A DNA stretch of 52,071 nucleotides, taken from IMG/VR virus record IMGVR_UViG_3300030329_003799, positions 1-52,071 of that record; one strand, given 5' to 3'. Every line of letters starts with the position of its first letter. The stretch's first letter is position 1. Under the pieces are notes generated by a model. That model was given only the letters and a program-made list of their open reading frames with translations, was not told the origin of the DNA and did no database searches. Source of the stretch: a virus. The translations under genes and the position numbers were made by a program. Positions 5,677 through 15,365 of the stretch are shown piece after piece.

Positions 5677-6065
5677 TGGCTAAATTCGGATCTAGAAGCA
5701 GGAAACAATTAGCAACCTGCCATGAGGACTTACAAAAAGTCTTCAATGAAGTAATAAAGACAGTAGATTGCTCTGTACTAGAAGGGCACAGAGATGAAAG
5801 AACACAAGACAAGTATTTCAAAGAGGGAAAGACTAAAGTCCGTTACCCAATGGGTAGGCATAATTCTAAGCCTAGTCGCGCTGTTGATGTCGTGCCTTAC
5901 CCTATTGACTGGAAAGATAGAGAACGTTTCCACCTTTTTGGTGGGTTCGTCCTTGGGGTGGCTAATAGGATGGGTATTTCTCTTCGCTGGGGAGGAGACT
6001 GGAATGGGAACTTCCGAGTAGATGATAACAATTTTGACGATTTACCACACTTCGAACTAAAGTAA
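5676..6065 (+). CDS. M15-type peptidoglycan endopeptidase (endolysin), 129 aa
   Basis: Small single-domain zinc peptidase of the M15 (VanY / L-alanyl-D-glutamate endopeptidase) type. It would cut the peptide stem of peptidoglycan to lyse the cell or aid DNA entry. Visible ligand residues: His62 and Asp71 in GRHNSKPSRAVDVVPYP, and His125 in DLPHFEL. The upstream LEGHRDERTQDKYF segment is typical of phage M15 enzymes. There is no signal peptide, so it needs a holin or other export; holin-like peptides lie about 13 kb downstream. The length is normal for stand-alone phage enzymes. TAATG junctions on both sides indicate coupled translation with its neighbours. Confidence 0.85.
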   Translation: MAKFGSRSRKQLATCHEDLQKVFNEVIKTVDCSVLEGHRDERTQDKYFKEGKTKVRYPMGRHNSKPSRAVDVVPYPIDWKDRERFHLFGGFVLGVANRMGISLRWGGDWNGNFRVDDNNFDDLPHFELK

Positions 6066-6826
6066 TGTATCAAATAACTATACGCCATAAAGGTAAAGGC
6101 GTTAGACAATATAACATTTTTACTGAAGATGAGGCAAAGAAAGAAGGAATTGAATATAAATACTGGAAAGAAGCAGAGATCGGCGACTACGCCGTTAGCG
6201 ACGATGGGTATGTTGCTATGGTTATCCAGAAAAAGAAGTACCCTGGAGCCAACAAGAATAGCAATACTTATATCCGTCTACCTTGGGGCTATGCCTTTTA
6301 TTCTGATAAGTATCCTAGCAAGAAGTTTAAAGCGGCTGGTAGGCGCAGTAATGGGACTTTTTCGGGCAAAACACAATTAGAAGTAAGAGCAGGGCAGGAT
6401 AACATGAGAAACCTTGCTACAGCTTATTCTATACATATGAACTATGACCTTGCAATAGACATGGTTTTTGACTCTACTACTCCTCAAGAGAGGAGAAAGT
6501 GGAAGAGATCAATGAAAACGGAGGTATTTCGTAAAATGATAAGAGAAGAACTGCAAAAACTATTACATGATAAAGGATATACAGAGTCTGATGTAATAGA
6601 TATGCTAACAAAAGGCCTTACAATGGCTCAAGATAAAGGTGATATATCTAATTACCTTAAAGTAGTAGAAAATATACAGGATATGTTAGGTATGAAAGAG
6701 AAACCTATACAAAAAACTACTCAAAAACTAGAGGCATACTCTACTAGAAATCTATTAGATGAGATTGCAAAGGAAGAAAAGACATTAGTAGCTGAAAAAG
6801 TAGAGATAAAAGAGAATGCTAAGTGA
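6065..6826 (+). CDS. putative terminase small subunit, 253 aa
   Basis: Placed immediately before, and overlapping by 11 bases, the terminase large subunit gene, as small terminases usually are. The N-terminal 90 residues form a beta-rich module (DYAVSDDGYVAMVIQKKKYP, then TYIRLPWGYAFYSD). The middle (115-225) is helical with basic stretches (RRKWKRSMKTEVFRKMIREE) that could contact DNA, and the C-terminal 40 residues are charged. Recognition is mainly positional. It could instead be a regulator fused to a DNA-binding region. Confidence 0.6.
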   Translation: MYQITIRHKGKGVRQYNIFTEDEAKKEGIEYKYWKEAEIGDYAVSDDGYVAMVIQKKKYPGANKNSNTYIRLPWGYAFYSDKYPSKKFKAAGRRSNGTFSGKTQLEVRAGQDNMRNLATAYSIHMNYDLAIDMVFDSTTPQERRKWKRSMKTEVFRKMIREELQKLLHDKGYTESDVIDMLTKGLTMAQDKGDISNYLKVVENIQDMLGMKEKPIQKTTQKLEAYSTRNLLDEIAKEEKTLVAEKVEIKENAK

Positions 6827-8330
6827 AGTAAGCAATGTACATGATGATTTAGAGGCTGCTTCAGAGAAAAAAGAGTTATTATTAAAGCTTAGAGCTGATA
6901 TAGGTCTTTTTGGTAGAGTTTGTTTTCCTACAGCCTTAAATAAAGCTACACCTCCATTTCATAAAGAAATATATTCCGCAATAAAAGATGAGAGTATTCC
7001 AAGAGTTTTAATAGCTGCACCTAGGGGTAATGCTAAATCCACAGTTATATCTCTCATTTATCCTCTGTGGAAAGCTGCATTTAAGCCATCAGGTGGTGAA
7101 GAGTTTATAGTTATTATATCTGAATCACAAGCTCAGTCAATAAACTTCTTATCTCGTATTAAATACCATTTAAATAACTCAGAAGTATTTAGAGATATAT
7201 TTGGAGACATGGGTGCTAATACTGCTAAAAAGTGGAGTGGCACTGATGTTATATTGGCTAATGGTACTAGAATAGTGGCTGTAGGAACAGGACAAAGAGT
7301 TAGGGGTTTTATTGAAGGAGATACTCGTCCTACATTAATTATAGTAGATGACTTTGAATCAGAGTTGAATGCTACTACCGATGAATTAAGAGCAAAGAAT
7401 CGTAAGTGGATGACAGAGGCTGTTATTCCATCATTGAGTGATGAGGGCCGTATTGTGATGGTAGGGACGGTAATTTCAGAGGACTGCTTTTTATATTGGG
7501 CACGTGAGTCTACTGCTTGGAAAACTTTATGGTATTCTATATTAAAAGATGATAATACAAGTCTTTGGCCTGAAAGATTCCCTTTAACAAGAATTAAGGC
7601 AATAGAAGAAGAATATGCCAGTGTAGGTAATATTAATGGATTTTATCAAGAGTACATGAATATTGCTCAATCTCCAGATGAAGCTCCTTTTAAACCAGAA
7701 TGGATAAAGTTTCATCATTATGATTTTGAAAGAATTAATGGCCAAAATTGCTTAGTTAAAGAAAGAGGAGAAGAAAAAGAAATTATTCCTATAGAAGTAT
7801 TCGGAGGGGTAGATCCAGCATCTTCTTTATCTTTAAGAGCAGACTTTTTTGTTATAGTTACTATTGGAATAGACCATAATAATAATAAATATATATTGGA
7901 TATCTTTAGAGCACATATATCTCCTAGTGCTCAACCTAAAAAAATAATAGAAATATTTAAGAAATTTAGACATAAAAAGATGAAAATAGAGACTGTAGCT
8001 TACCAGGAAGCTTTAAGAGTAGCTACAAAAGATTTGATGTTAGAGAATAATTTATATATACCAGGCTTAGAAGCTGGTGTTAAACCAAGAACCAAAAAAT
8101 CAGAGAGACTTTTATCTTTAGTACCGTTGTTAGCTAAAGGTGAATTTTACTTTAGACCACAGGATACCGACGCTAGAACTGAGTTTTTATCTTATCCAAA
8201 AGGTAGAAATGATGATATAATGGATGCTGTTTGGACTGCTTTAGATAAGGCTAGACCATGCAGATTAGAGTCGATAGATCCAAATAAAGTAAAAAAGAAA
8301 AAGAAATTCCTTGATTGGTTGACTATGTAA
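6816..8330 (+). CDS. terL: terminase large subunit (DNA-packaging ATPase and nuclease), 504 aa
   Basis: Motor that pumps DNA into the prohead and cuts concatemers. The ATPase domain has Walker A APRGNAKST (68-76, Lys74) and Walker B LIIVDDFE (174-181, with catalytic Glu181), followed by a VGT coupling motif near 216-218 (IVMVGTVISED). The RNase H-like nuclease is marked by GGVDPASS about residue 330 and GRNDDIMDAVW near residue 470. Length is normal. The gene overlaps the small subunit and is followed 15 bases later by portal, the usual packaging cluster. Confidence 0.95.
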   Translation: MLSEVSNVHDDLEAASEKKELLLKLRADIGLFGRVCFPTALNKATPPFHKEIYSAIKDESIPRVLIAAPRGNAKSTVISLIYPLWKAAFKPSGGEEFIVIISESQAQSINFLSRIKYHLNNSEVFRDIFGDMGANTAKKWSGTDVILANGTRIVAVGTGQRVRGFIEGDTRPTLIIVDDFESELNATTDELRAKNRKWMTEAVIPSLSDEGRIVMVGTVISEDCFLYWARESTAWKTLWYSILKDDNTSLWPERFPLTRIKAIEEEYASVGNINGFYQEYMNIAQSPDEAPFKPEWIKFHHYDFERINGQNCLVKERGEEKEIIPIEVFGGVDPASSLSLRADFFVIVTIGIDHNNNKYILDIFRAHISPSAQPKKIIEIFKKFRHKKMKIETVAYQEALRVATKDLMLENNLYIPGLEAGVKPRTKKSERLLSLVPLLAKGEFYFRPQDTDARTEFLSYPKGRNDDIMDAVWTALDKARPCRLESIDPNKVKKKKKFLDWLTM

Positions 8331-8345
8331 GGGTATATTAGACTA

Positions 8346-10682
8346 ATGAAAAAGGGCTCAAAAGAGGCTAAACAGCACAATAAGTTCGTTGACGAAACTC
8401 ACGATATCTGGAAAAAATACGCTAAACATCGAGAAGAATGGGCTATATCTGCTCAAGAAGATAGAGAGTTTAGATTAGGTAAACAGTGGAGTAGAGAGCA
8501 AGAAGAAACTTTAAAGGCTAGAGGACAAGCTCCTATAGTTGTTAATAGAATTCATCCTGCCGTTGAAACTGCAAAAGCTATGTTAACATCCAGAAGACCT
8601 GGGTTTAGAGTATCTCCAAGAGAAGATTCTGACGCAAAAATCGCTCAGGTCTTTAATGGTATGCTATCTTATATGTATGATATATCAGACGGTGAAACTC
8701 AAATGCGTCAAATAATAGATGACTATTATGTAACTGGACTTGGTATGGCTTTAATATATCACGACCCTACTATGGACCATGGAAAAGGAGAAGTATGCTT
8801 TCATGCATTAGACCCTTTAGATGTTTATGTTGATCCAAATAGTAAAGATAGGTTTTTTGATGATGCTGAAAATATTATAGTTTCTAAAAAGTTTACAAAA
8901 GAACAAGCTATAAATTTATATCCTATGTATGAAGGCGCAATTAAAACAGCAACTTCTGACCATGCTGGAGATGATGATCAATACCCTGTAACTAAAAGAG
9001 CTAAGGTTGACGGTATTATCTTTCCACAAGACACTGATACATCTGATTTAGATAAAGAATATGTTAGGGGATATGAAAGATATTATAAAGTTCGTGGTGA
9101 AATGGTTAGAGTACATGAAAAATTCTCTGGAAAAGAATTTGTATTTATGCCAGATGAAATGGAAAGATACCTAAACACCAAAGCTTATATATATGGCAAC
9201 CAAGTTCTTACTACTGCTGGTCAAGTTCAAAATGCAGTTATGGACCAAGAGAAGAAACGTTCTGCTGCACAGAAAATAGCAGAAGGTGAAATAAATAAAA
9301 TAGTAGACAAGAAAAGAGAAGAGCTAGAGGTATTGTTCACTGAAAGAGAATATGAGCTACGCGAAGCTTTAGAAAATGGTGAAATTATACCAGAGAGATA
9401 TTCATTAGAAGTTGAAGGAACAAGAGAAAAACTTGAATCAGAGTTAGTTAATTTATACCAACAATTAGCTGCTCAGAGTAAACAGTTAGATCATATAGAG
9501 AGCATTGCTCCTACTAATTATGGTGAATTGGTACAAATGGGATTTATTGAAGTTGTGCCAATACAAGAAACTAGAATTAAATATTGTGTTGTAATAGGTG
9601 ACAAAAAACTATATGAAAGAGTTTTACCTATAGACAAATATCCTGTTGTTCCTTTTATGAATATTCACACTCGTACTCCTTATCCAGTATCTGATGTCAG
9701 GATGGTTAAAGGATTACAAGAGTATATAAATAAAGTACGCTCTTTGATAATTGCGCACGCTACCACATCTACTAACATGAAGGTGCTCATACCAGCTGGC
9801 TCAGTAGATATGGCAGAATTCGAAGAAAAATGGGCACAGCCTGGCGTTGGGATAGAAGTCGACTTTGATATGGGGCAGCCTGTGGTTGCAGCGCCGACCC
9901 CATTACCCAACGAGCTTTATCAAAATGAGATAACAGCTAAATCTGATATAGACCATCAATTAGGATTATATGAAATGATGATGGGTAATACGCAGGCAGC
10001 TCCCCAAACATACAAAGCTACAGTAAGCTTAGATGAGTTTGGGCAAAGAAAAATGAAATCTAAGATGGCTGATATAGAAGGTGGTTTAAGAAGATTAGGA
10101 ACCTTAGCTATCCCTATGCAGCAATCTTTATATAAAGCAGAAAAAGTTTTTAGAATTGTAGAACCCAATAACTCTATGTCTGAATATGTAATTAATAAAA
10201 AATTATATGACAAAAAAGGTAAAGAAATAAGTACCTTTAATGACATAGCTATTGGAAAATATGATGTGGTTGTTGTTACTGGAAGTACCCTTCCTACCAA
10301 TCGTTACGCGGAATTGGAATTTTATATGGAGGCCTTTAAAACTGGTATCATCGACCGTCAAGAAGTTCTTAAGAAAACTGAAATTTTTGACAAGGAAGGT
10401 GTTTTAGAACGTGTTGATTTAATCGCACAATTGCAACAGCAATTACAGCAAGCTCAACAAGTTATTAAAGACCTTACAGGTGACAAACAAACACGTGATC
10501 GTGAAAATGTCAACCTTAAACAAAAAGTTGAAGTTGAGAAATTCAAGACTAAACTGGCTGATGTTGAGACTAAGTCAAAAGCAGCAGGTCAGATATTTGA
10601 ACGTCGTCTTGATGACACCTTAGGCATGATTGAAAAACAGGTCCGCGATCTTAAATCAAAAGAGGGTACCTCTAAAAAGTAA
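8346..10682 (+). CDS. portal protein, 778 aa
   Basis: Dodecameric ring at the capsid vertex through which DNA passes. Position directly after the large terminase, the length, and the segments SRRPGFRVSPREDSD, YYVTGLGMALIYHDP and LDPLDVYVDP are typical of P22-like/podoviral portals. A long helical insertion (residues about 300-380, EKKRSAAQKIAEGEINKIVD...) interrupts the usual wing. The C-terminus (690-778) is a Gln- and Lys-rich coiled coil (LQQQLQQAQQVIKDL), probably the barrel extending into the head. It is followed 27 bases later by the scaffold. Confidence 0.85.
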   Translation: MKKGSKEAKQHNKFVDETHDIWKKYAKHREEWAISAQEDREFRLGKQWSREQEETLKARGQAPIVVNRIHPAVETAKAMLTSRRPGFRVSPREDSDAKIAQVFNGMLSYMYDISDGETQMRQIIDDYYVTGLGMALIYHDPTMDHGKGEVCFHALDPLDVYVDPNSKDRFFDDAENIIVSKKFTKEQAINLYPMYEGAIKTATSDHAGDDDQYPVTKRAKVDGIIFPQDTDTSDLDKEYVRGYERYYKVRGEMVRVHEKFSGKEFVFMPDEMERYLNTKAYIYGNQVLTTAGQVQNAVMDQEKKRSAAQKIAEGEINKIVDKKREELEVLFTEREYELREALENGEIIPERYSLEVEGTREKLESELVNLYQQLAAQSKQLDHIESIAPTNYGELVQMGFIEVVPIQETRIKYCVVIGDKKLYERVLPIDKYPVVPFMNIHTRTPYPVSDVRMVKGLQEYINKVRSLIIAHATTSTNMKVLIPAGSVDMAEFEEKWAQPGVGIEVDFDMGQPVVAAPTPLPNELYQNEITAKSDIDHQLGLYEMMMGNTQAAPQTYKATVSLDEFGQRKMKSKMADIEGGLRRLGTLAIPMQQSLYKAEKVFRIVEPNNSMSEYVINKKLYDKKGKEISTFNDIAIGKYDVVVVTGSTLPTNRYAELEFYMEAFKTGIIDRQEVLKKTEIFDKEGVLERVDLIAQLQQQLQQAQQVIKDLTGDKQTRDRENVNLKQKVEVEKFKTKLADVETKSKAAGQIFERRLDDTLGMIEKQVRDLKSKEGTSKK

Positions 10683-10709
10683 TAGAGCCCCTAAAAGGAG
10701 AAAAGGAAA

Positions 10710-11642
10710 ATGGCAGAAAACGATAATAACACTCAAGCACAAGATGAAATAGTTAAACCTTCTGAAGATTGGACTAATGAAGCCTTTCCAGAAGCTAACA
10801 AGCCTGATAGTGACATTGACTTAGAATCAAAGGAAGAAAATATACCTAACCCTTCAGAAGCTGAATTAACACCTCAAGATGTACCAGCACCTGAAGTTGA
10901 CCCTAATGATCAGAAAAGATATCAGTATTGGCAATCCCAAGCTGATAAATTAAGAGCTGAGAATGAACAACTTAAGGCGCAAACACAACAAGCTCCGCAG
11001 GCACCTGCGCAGACAGAGGCAGTAGCTGAAGAAACTAAGGAATTTCCTCCACCGCCTAATAGACCTAGAAAACCTGCTGGTTATAGTAGGGAAGAAGCCA
11101 TAAGTGATCCTAGTAGTAAAAGTGCTCAGTATCATGATGTTATGGATGAATGGCGTGATAGAATGGATAAATACAATAACCTTTATGCTCAATACAATGT
11201 TGCTTTAGCGCAAGAACGTATGGATCAAATAGAAGGTAAAATCACAGAACGCGAACAAGCTGAAGTTGCTGAACAGCAAAATCGTCAAGCTATGGGTGAG
11301 TTAAGTGATTATGTGCAGGCTACTTATGGATTAAGTCCAGAGCAGACTGATGATTTTATTCAGACAATGTCACAACCAGAGTCTCTTAGCATCGGAAACT
11401 TAGTAGATCTTTATAAAATGAAAGGTAAGCAAGTCATAAACAATGTTCCGACACAAGTTGGAACTGAAGTAGGGAATACGCAATTTGCATCAGAGCCATC
11501 TGAAACTTTTAAACAAGTTAAAAGAGCTCAGCAAGTGCCTTCTCCAATGGGAGTCTTATCTGGAAAAAGTGAAGAAAAATCTACTACAGATACAATTATG
11601 GATGAAATGATTGATAATTTTAACAAAAAAAACCCTTTTTAA
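10710..11642 (+). CDS. capsid scaffolding protein, 310 aa
   Basis: Acidic, low-complexity protein between portal and capsid genes. This is the usual location and composition of an assembly scaffold removed from the prohead. It has Asp/Glu/Pro-rich ends, a central coiled coil (YWQSQADKLRAENEQLKAQ, about 73-91), another helical stretch (QERMDQIEGKITEREQAEV), and a C-terminal helix ending NFNKKNPF that could dock on the shell. AAAGGAGAAAAGGAAAATG provides a strong start. No protease domain is seen here or next door, so the scaffold probably exits intact. Confidence 0.75.
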   Translation: MAENDNNTQAQDEIVKPSEDWTNEAFPEANKPDSDIDLESKEENIPNPSEAELTPQDVPAPEVDPNDQKRYQYWQSQADKLRAENEQLKAQTQQAPQAPAQTEAVAEETKEFPPPPNRPRKPAGYSREEAISDPSSKSAQYHDVMDEWRDRMDKYNNLYAQYNVALAQERMDQIEGKITEREQAEVAEQQNRQAMGELSDYVQATYGLSPEQTDDFIQTMSQPESLSIGNLVDLYKMKGKQVINNVPTQVGTEVGNTQFASEPSETFKQVKRAQQVPSPMGVLSGKSEEKSTTDTIMDEMIDNFNKKNPF

Positions 11643-11674
11643 TAAAAGGTAAAATGGTAAAGGAGTAGGCAGAC

Positions 11675-12994
11675 ATGTCAACACAATTCACTAAAGGGTT
11701 TGGTAAAGCGGCAACTGGACTGTCGTTAAACAATGATAGACGGTTGTTTAACTTCGGTGAAAGAATCGCTGAACTAGCCCCACAACAATCTCCTTTTTTC
11801 GTTTATTTGAGCAAGGTCGCAAAGAAACCAACAGACGATCCTGTTTTCAAATGGATGGAAAGGAGACATCAATGGCAGCGTAGAGACTTTAAAGTAACTA
11901 ACGTTTCTGGTACAGGTTCTACAGCAACATTGACAATTAAAGTAGCATATGGAAAAGATGGAACACCAACTTTTGATGCAGATGGTAATCCAAATTATGC
12001 GACAGATCCTTCATGGTTACATTTCGAGGCAGATGCAGATGCTGACTTGAATGGTAATACTATGGTTAGAATCGATGGAGATATCTATGCTGTAATTCAT
12101 TGGGACGGTACTAACGCAATTAAATGTAAAGAAGTTAGTGGTGGACCAGCAATCGCAGCAACTCATGATGATAAGTATGGCCAAATTATTGGTTCAGCTT
12201 TCGATGAGGCACAGCTTTCTCCAGATGGCTGGGTAGATGAGCTAAGTACTAAAGAAGCTTACTGTCAGATCTTTAAAACAGCTATCCCACTATTCTCTAA
12301 TACAGCTATGGCGACTCGTTATAGAGGTATTGCAGATGAATTCAAAAGAGTGTGGCAAGAAAAACTTATGGAACATAAGATGGATCTTGAACAAGCATTC
12401 TTATTTGGTTCTGGTTCTACAGCTGGTTCTGCATTGGAAACTGCTACAAGAAGATATACTAATGGTATAGTTACTTTTGCAAAAGGTAGTAATGGTTGCA
12501 AAAATTATAACATGACTTATGCAGGTAGTTCTTATGATTCATTTATGGACATCATGGAAGATTATTTTGCTCCAGAGTCTGGTAATTCAGGAAACAAACT
12601 TGTTTTGGCTTCTAGAAAAATCATCTCTTGGATGAATAAACTTGGTGATAATTCATTTATGGGTAATACTGTAGGAACATCTAACTTTAGAGCAGACATA
12701 CAAAATATAACAGGTAACTTTGGTCATGAAGTGATGAAAGTTTCTACTATATTCGGTAATCTGTTTGTGGTTCAAGAACCATTATTTAGATTAGATGCTG
12801 AAGACACTATGATGTGTGTGGACCTAGATAACGTAGCTTACAGACCTTTGGTAGGCAACGGTATAAATAGAGATACATTCATTGAAACCAACATTCAAGC
12901 AAACGATATGGATGGAAGAAAAGATCAAATCATAACTGAAGCTGGTCTTGAAATTAAACTTCCTGAAACTCATGCTTTGATAACATTCAGTTAA
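11675..12994 (+). CDS. major capsid protein, 439 aa
   Basis: Shell-forming protein, expected to have the HK97 fold. Support comes from its place after portal and scaffold, its size, and an N-terminal arm (TQFTKGFGKAATGLSL...NDRRLFNFGERIAELAPQQ) followed by a mixed strand/helix domain with a long spine-like helix (IADEFKRVWQEKLMEHKMDL, about 212-231). The end has a typical beta-rich P-like region (DRKDQIITEAGLEIKLPETH-like). GGAG precedes the ATG. The next gene is a small decoration-type protein followed by a strong hairpin, which fits high expression. Confidence 0.85.
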   Translation: MSTQFTKGFGKAATGLSLNNDRRLFNFGERIAELAPQQSPFFVYLSKVAKKPTDDPVFKWMERRHQWQRRDFKVTNVSGTGSTATLTIKVAYGKDGTPTFDADGNPNYATDPSWLHFEADADADLNGNTMVRIDGDIYAVIHWDGTNAIKCKEVSGGPAIAATHDDKYGQIIGSAFDEAQLSPDGWVDELSTKEAYCQIFKTAIPLFSNTAMATRYRGIADEFKRVWQEKLMEHKMDLEQAFLFGSGSTAGSALETATRRYTNGIVTFAKGSNGCKNYNMTYAGSSYDSFMDIMEDYFAPESGNSGNKLVLASRKIISWMNKLGDNSFMGNTVGTSNFRADIQNITGNFGHEVMKVSTIFGNLFVVQEPLFRLDAEDTMMCVDLDNVAYRPLVGNGINRDTFIETNIQANDMDGRKDQIITEAGLEIKLPETHALITFS

Positions 12995-13005
12995 GGGGGA
13001 GATAA

Positions 13006-13425
13006 ATGAAGTTAAACGTTAAACCTAATCCTGGCTGGACTAATAAAACAGTTGGTAAATTGAATACATGGCAAGACCTTGCTAATACTGCAGGTAATGC
13101 TAGCACAGTATATTCTGCCGAATGGGAACCTTCAAGTGCTAAACTTGGAAATGTTCACGTAACATACGGTTGGAGTGCTGCTGTAGTTGCTAATCTTGAT
13201 TTAGACTTATATGGAACTTATGATGGAACTAATTATGTTCATCTAGCGAATATAGGTACTCAAATCAAGTCTGACGGTACTAACGGTGGCGATGCTGCAG
13301 GTACATTATCTGCTGTTATAGACCTCTCTTCTTACCCTGCGGGTAAGTATAAAGTTGCAGGTGTATACAGTGGTAATGATGCTTCAGATACATTCGATGT
13401 GTTCATAACTGAACAGGAACTGTAA
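13006..13425 (+). CDS. putative capsid decoration/cement protein, 139 aa
   Basis: Directly follows the capsid gene with GGGGGAG before the ATG. It is a small all-beta protein with a repeating Gly/Thr/Asn/Ala-rich pattern (VHVTYGWSAAVVANLDLDLY; VIDLSSYPAGKYKVAGVYSG), compatible with an Ig- or jelly-roll-like fold. Such proteins bind outside the shell and stabilise it. The assignment is positional plus fold-like composition; it could also be a small tail or spike protein. A stem-loop with a TTCG loop lies just after its stop. Confidence 0.6.
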   Translation: MKLNVKPNPGWTNKTVGKLNTWQDLANTAGNASTVYSAEWEPSSAKLGNVHVTYGWSAAVVANLDLDLYGTYDGTNYVHLANIGTQIKSDGTNGGDAAGTLSAVIDLSSYPAGKYKVAGVYSGNDASDTFDVFITEQEL

Positions 13426-13428
13426 AAT

Positions 13429-13457
13429 AACTCGGGGGCCTTCGGGCCCCCAAAGTT
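13429..13457 (+). terminator. strong TTCG-loop stem-loop after the decoration gene
   Basis: GGGGGCC (13434-13440), TTCG, GGCCCCC (13445-13451) is a perfect 7-bp GC stem, extended by AACT/AGTT (13429-13432/13454-13457). No T-tract follows, so it may block 3' exonucleases or partly terminate, raising capsid and decoration mRNA relative to downstream genes. It is the only such GC block in the late region. Confidence 0.55.
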
Positions 13458-13466
13458 AAGGGCTAT

Positions 13467-14939
13467 ATGAATAGAGATTCAAATAACATCTATAACAGAA
13501 GAACAAGTGATATAAATTACTCATATTACTCAAGTAGTGCTATTAGCAATATGACTCATAATCAATCAGATATCATTACAGTAAAACCAAAAAGTGATGG
13601 AGATGTACTTGATAGGATAATGCCATCATTTTCAGATGAGCATGTTTGGTTACAATGCGGAGTTGGCAGTACAGTACTATTAGGAGGTGCAGCACCTACA
13701 ATTAGTGCACCTTCATTATGGAATGGGGTAAAAACTACTGCTCCCGATAGTGGAATTTTAGCAGATGGTTGGCATCATTTTCCTGCAGACGCAGGATGGA
13801 CTAATTTTGCAGTTGCTCCATTAGCTTCATCCTGGGTTAATACTGAAGGAGCAGGATATGGGGATATGGATTCTTTGTATGTAAATCCTGATTATAGACA
13901 ACCAAATACTTCTATAGTAGTAACTCATGACCATACTATTGGAAGTGGGGGTCATAACGGAATTCAGACCACGAGTTATACAATTACAGGTTCTCCTGCT
14001 ACAGAATATTATTGCAAGGTAGTTGTAAAAGCGATTACAACACCAAATCAAACAATAAAGATTAAAGTCTCAAGACCAGGCGGATATGTCTTAGATAAAG
14101 AATATACTTTAACAGAAGCTAACAAATGGTATACTTTTATTGATAGATTTGAATATTCAGGAACTAATGGTTCATCTGTTGTTGAAGTTCTTCATAAGGA
14201 TACAAATAGTGCAGGTTTTAGCTTTGCTATTGATACCATGGCTATATATGCACCTATTACAGAAAAAACATACGAAGTCAGTCATGCTACCTTTAATGCA
14301 TTTGGCGGAGCAGGCAGTTATGTTATGATGGACTTTGCAGCTAACGTTACAAAACCATGGACTCAAGTTTTAGATTATGATGATGTTGTAGATGGGTCTG
14401 TGGAATATACTAATAATAACCTATGGGGATGGAGCGGTGGCTCTGATTGCTATATAGGGCAAATTAATACAATAACATCAGGAACACCTAATAAAGTTAC
14501 AGTTAGTATAGGAGCAGTGCCTCCTAAAGGTGATTATATGGAAAATAAATTCGGTAAAAATTTAATTCCTTGGTGTGGATATGAAAATAAATTATCACTT
14601 GCAGGCCCTATGTATTTTTATGATTTAGCTTGGTATAGACGTAGCAATGGTTTTTTTAAAATAGAGTGTTTGCATAATCCAGTAAATTTAACCATTGATC
14701 AGTTTGATGATATACCTTCTGGGTGTCAAGATATAACTCCTATGAGTGGTGTTGGAGAATACTGGGACGCTTATCAAATAAATGGAGACACAACAAGTTT
14801 AGATGATTGGGCTATGGAACATGGTCAAATTATACAAGGAAGACTAAAATCTATTAGACTTTCGCAATCCACAAATTCTGGTGGAAGTGTGGGATTAATA
14901 AGATTAGGAGTGGCTCCTGATCATATAAAGGTAAAATAA
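13467..14939 (+). CDS. putative virion structural protein, 490 aa
   Basis: Gly-, Ser-, Thr- and aromatic-rich protein of mainly beta character. Residues about 165-260 look like a carbohydrate-binding jelly-roll (YYCKVVVKAITTPNQTIKIK, then WYTFIDRFEYSG...FSFAIDTMAIYAP). The rest includes Trp-rich loops (DDWAMEHGQIIQGRLKSIRL). It may be a head fibre or capsid-surface adhesin, given its position between decoration protein and head-completion genes. No enzymatic motif is seen. Confidence 0.55.
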   Translation: MNRDSNNIYNRRTSDINYSYYSSSAISNMTHNQSDIITVKPKSDGDVLDRIMPSFSDEHVWLQCGVGSTVLLGGAAPTISAPSLWNGVKTTAPDSGILADGWHHFPADAGWTNFAVAPLASSWVNTEGAGYGDMDSLYVNPDYRQPNTSIVVTHDHTIGSGGHNGIQTTSYTITGSPATEYYCKVVVKAITTPNQTIKIKVSRPGGYVLDKEYTLTEANKWYTFIDRFEYSGTNGSSVVEVLHKDTNSAGFSFAIDTMAIYAPITEKTYEVSHATFNAFGGAGSYVMMDFAANVTKPWTQVLDYDDVVDGSVEYTNNNLWGWSGGSDCYIGQINTITSGTPNKVTVSIGAVPPKGDYMENKFGKNLIPWCGYENKLSLAGPMYFYDLAWYRRSNGFFKIECLHNPVNLTIDQFDDIPSGCQDITPMSGVGEYWDAYQINGDTTSLDDWAMEHGQIIQGRLKSIRLSQSTNSGGSVGLIRLGVAPDHIKVK

Positions 14940-14948
14940 GGAGAAAAA

Positions 14949-15353
14949 ATGCCAATAACATTTAAAGATAAAATGCCTAAAAAAGATCCTAATCAAGGTA
15001 TACATACTTATGAGGGTAGTGAGATAGCAAATATAGGTATTGGGCAGACTGGATGGGATGTTATAGGAGTAGCTGGCAAATACGTTAATGAAGATGAAGC
15101 AGTTGCAAGTAATTGTCTTGGGGGTCATACAAGAGGATGGGTTGCACTTAAAGTTATAGGAAATAATGTAACTATTCAAGCTGAATCTAATGTAGGTGAT
15201 CATTTAACAAATGATGGCTCTGCCCCTAATTTCAACACTTCTGGTGGTAATGGAGTAACAATACTTAATAGTGATACAATTTATGGTAATTTTAAAAAAG
15301 TCTTTGTAGAGGCCGTACTTACTGGTGGTATCGTACTGGCCTACAGAGGATAA
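14949..15353 (+). CDS. putative small structural protein, 134 aa
   Basis: A beta-rich, Gly/Asn-rich protein (IGQTGWDVIGVAGKYVNED; WVALKVIGNNVTIQAESNVGD) with GGAGAAAA before the ATG. Size, composition and position between a surface-type protein and head-completion genes fit a decoration or fibre-attachment protein. No family recognised. Confidence 0.55.
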   Translation: MPITFKDKMPKKDPNQGIHTYEGSEIANIGIGQTGWDVIGVAGKYVNEDEAVASNCLGGHTRGWVALKVIGNNVTIQAESNVGDHLTNDGSAPNFNTSGGNGVTILNSDTIYGNFKKVFVEAVLTGGIVLAYRG

Positions 15354-15365
15354 ACTGGAGAAAAG

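Noticed and set aside
9680-10300. Minus-strand open frames within the portal gene, and similar frames inside other large genes
   Set aside because: They lie opposite strongly supported genes, have no ribosome sites or operon context and show shadow-like composition.
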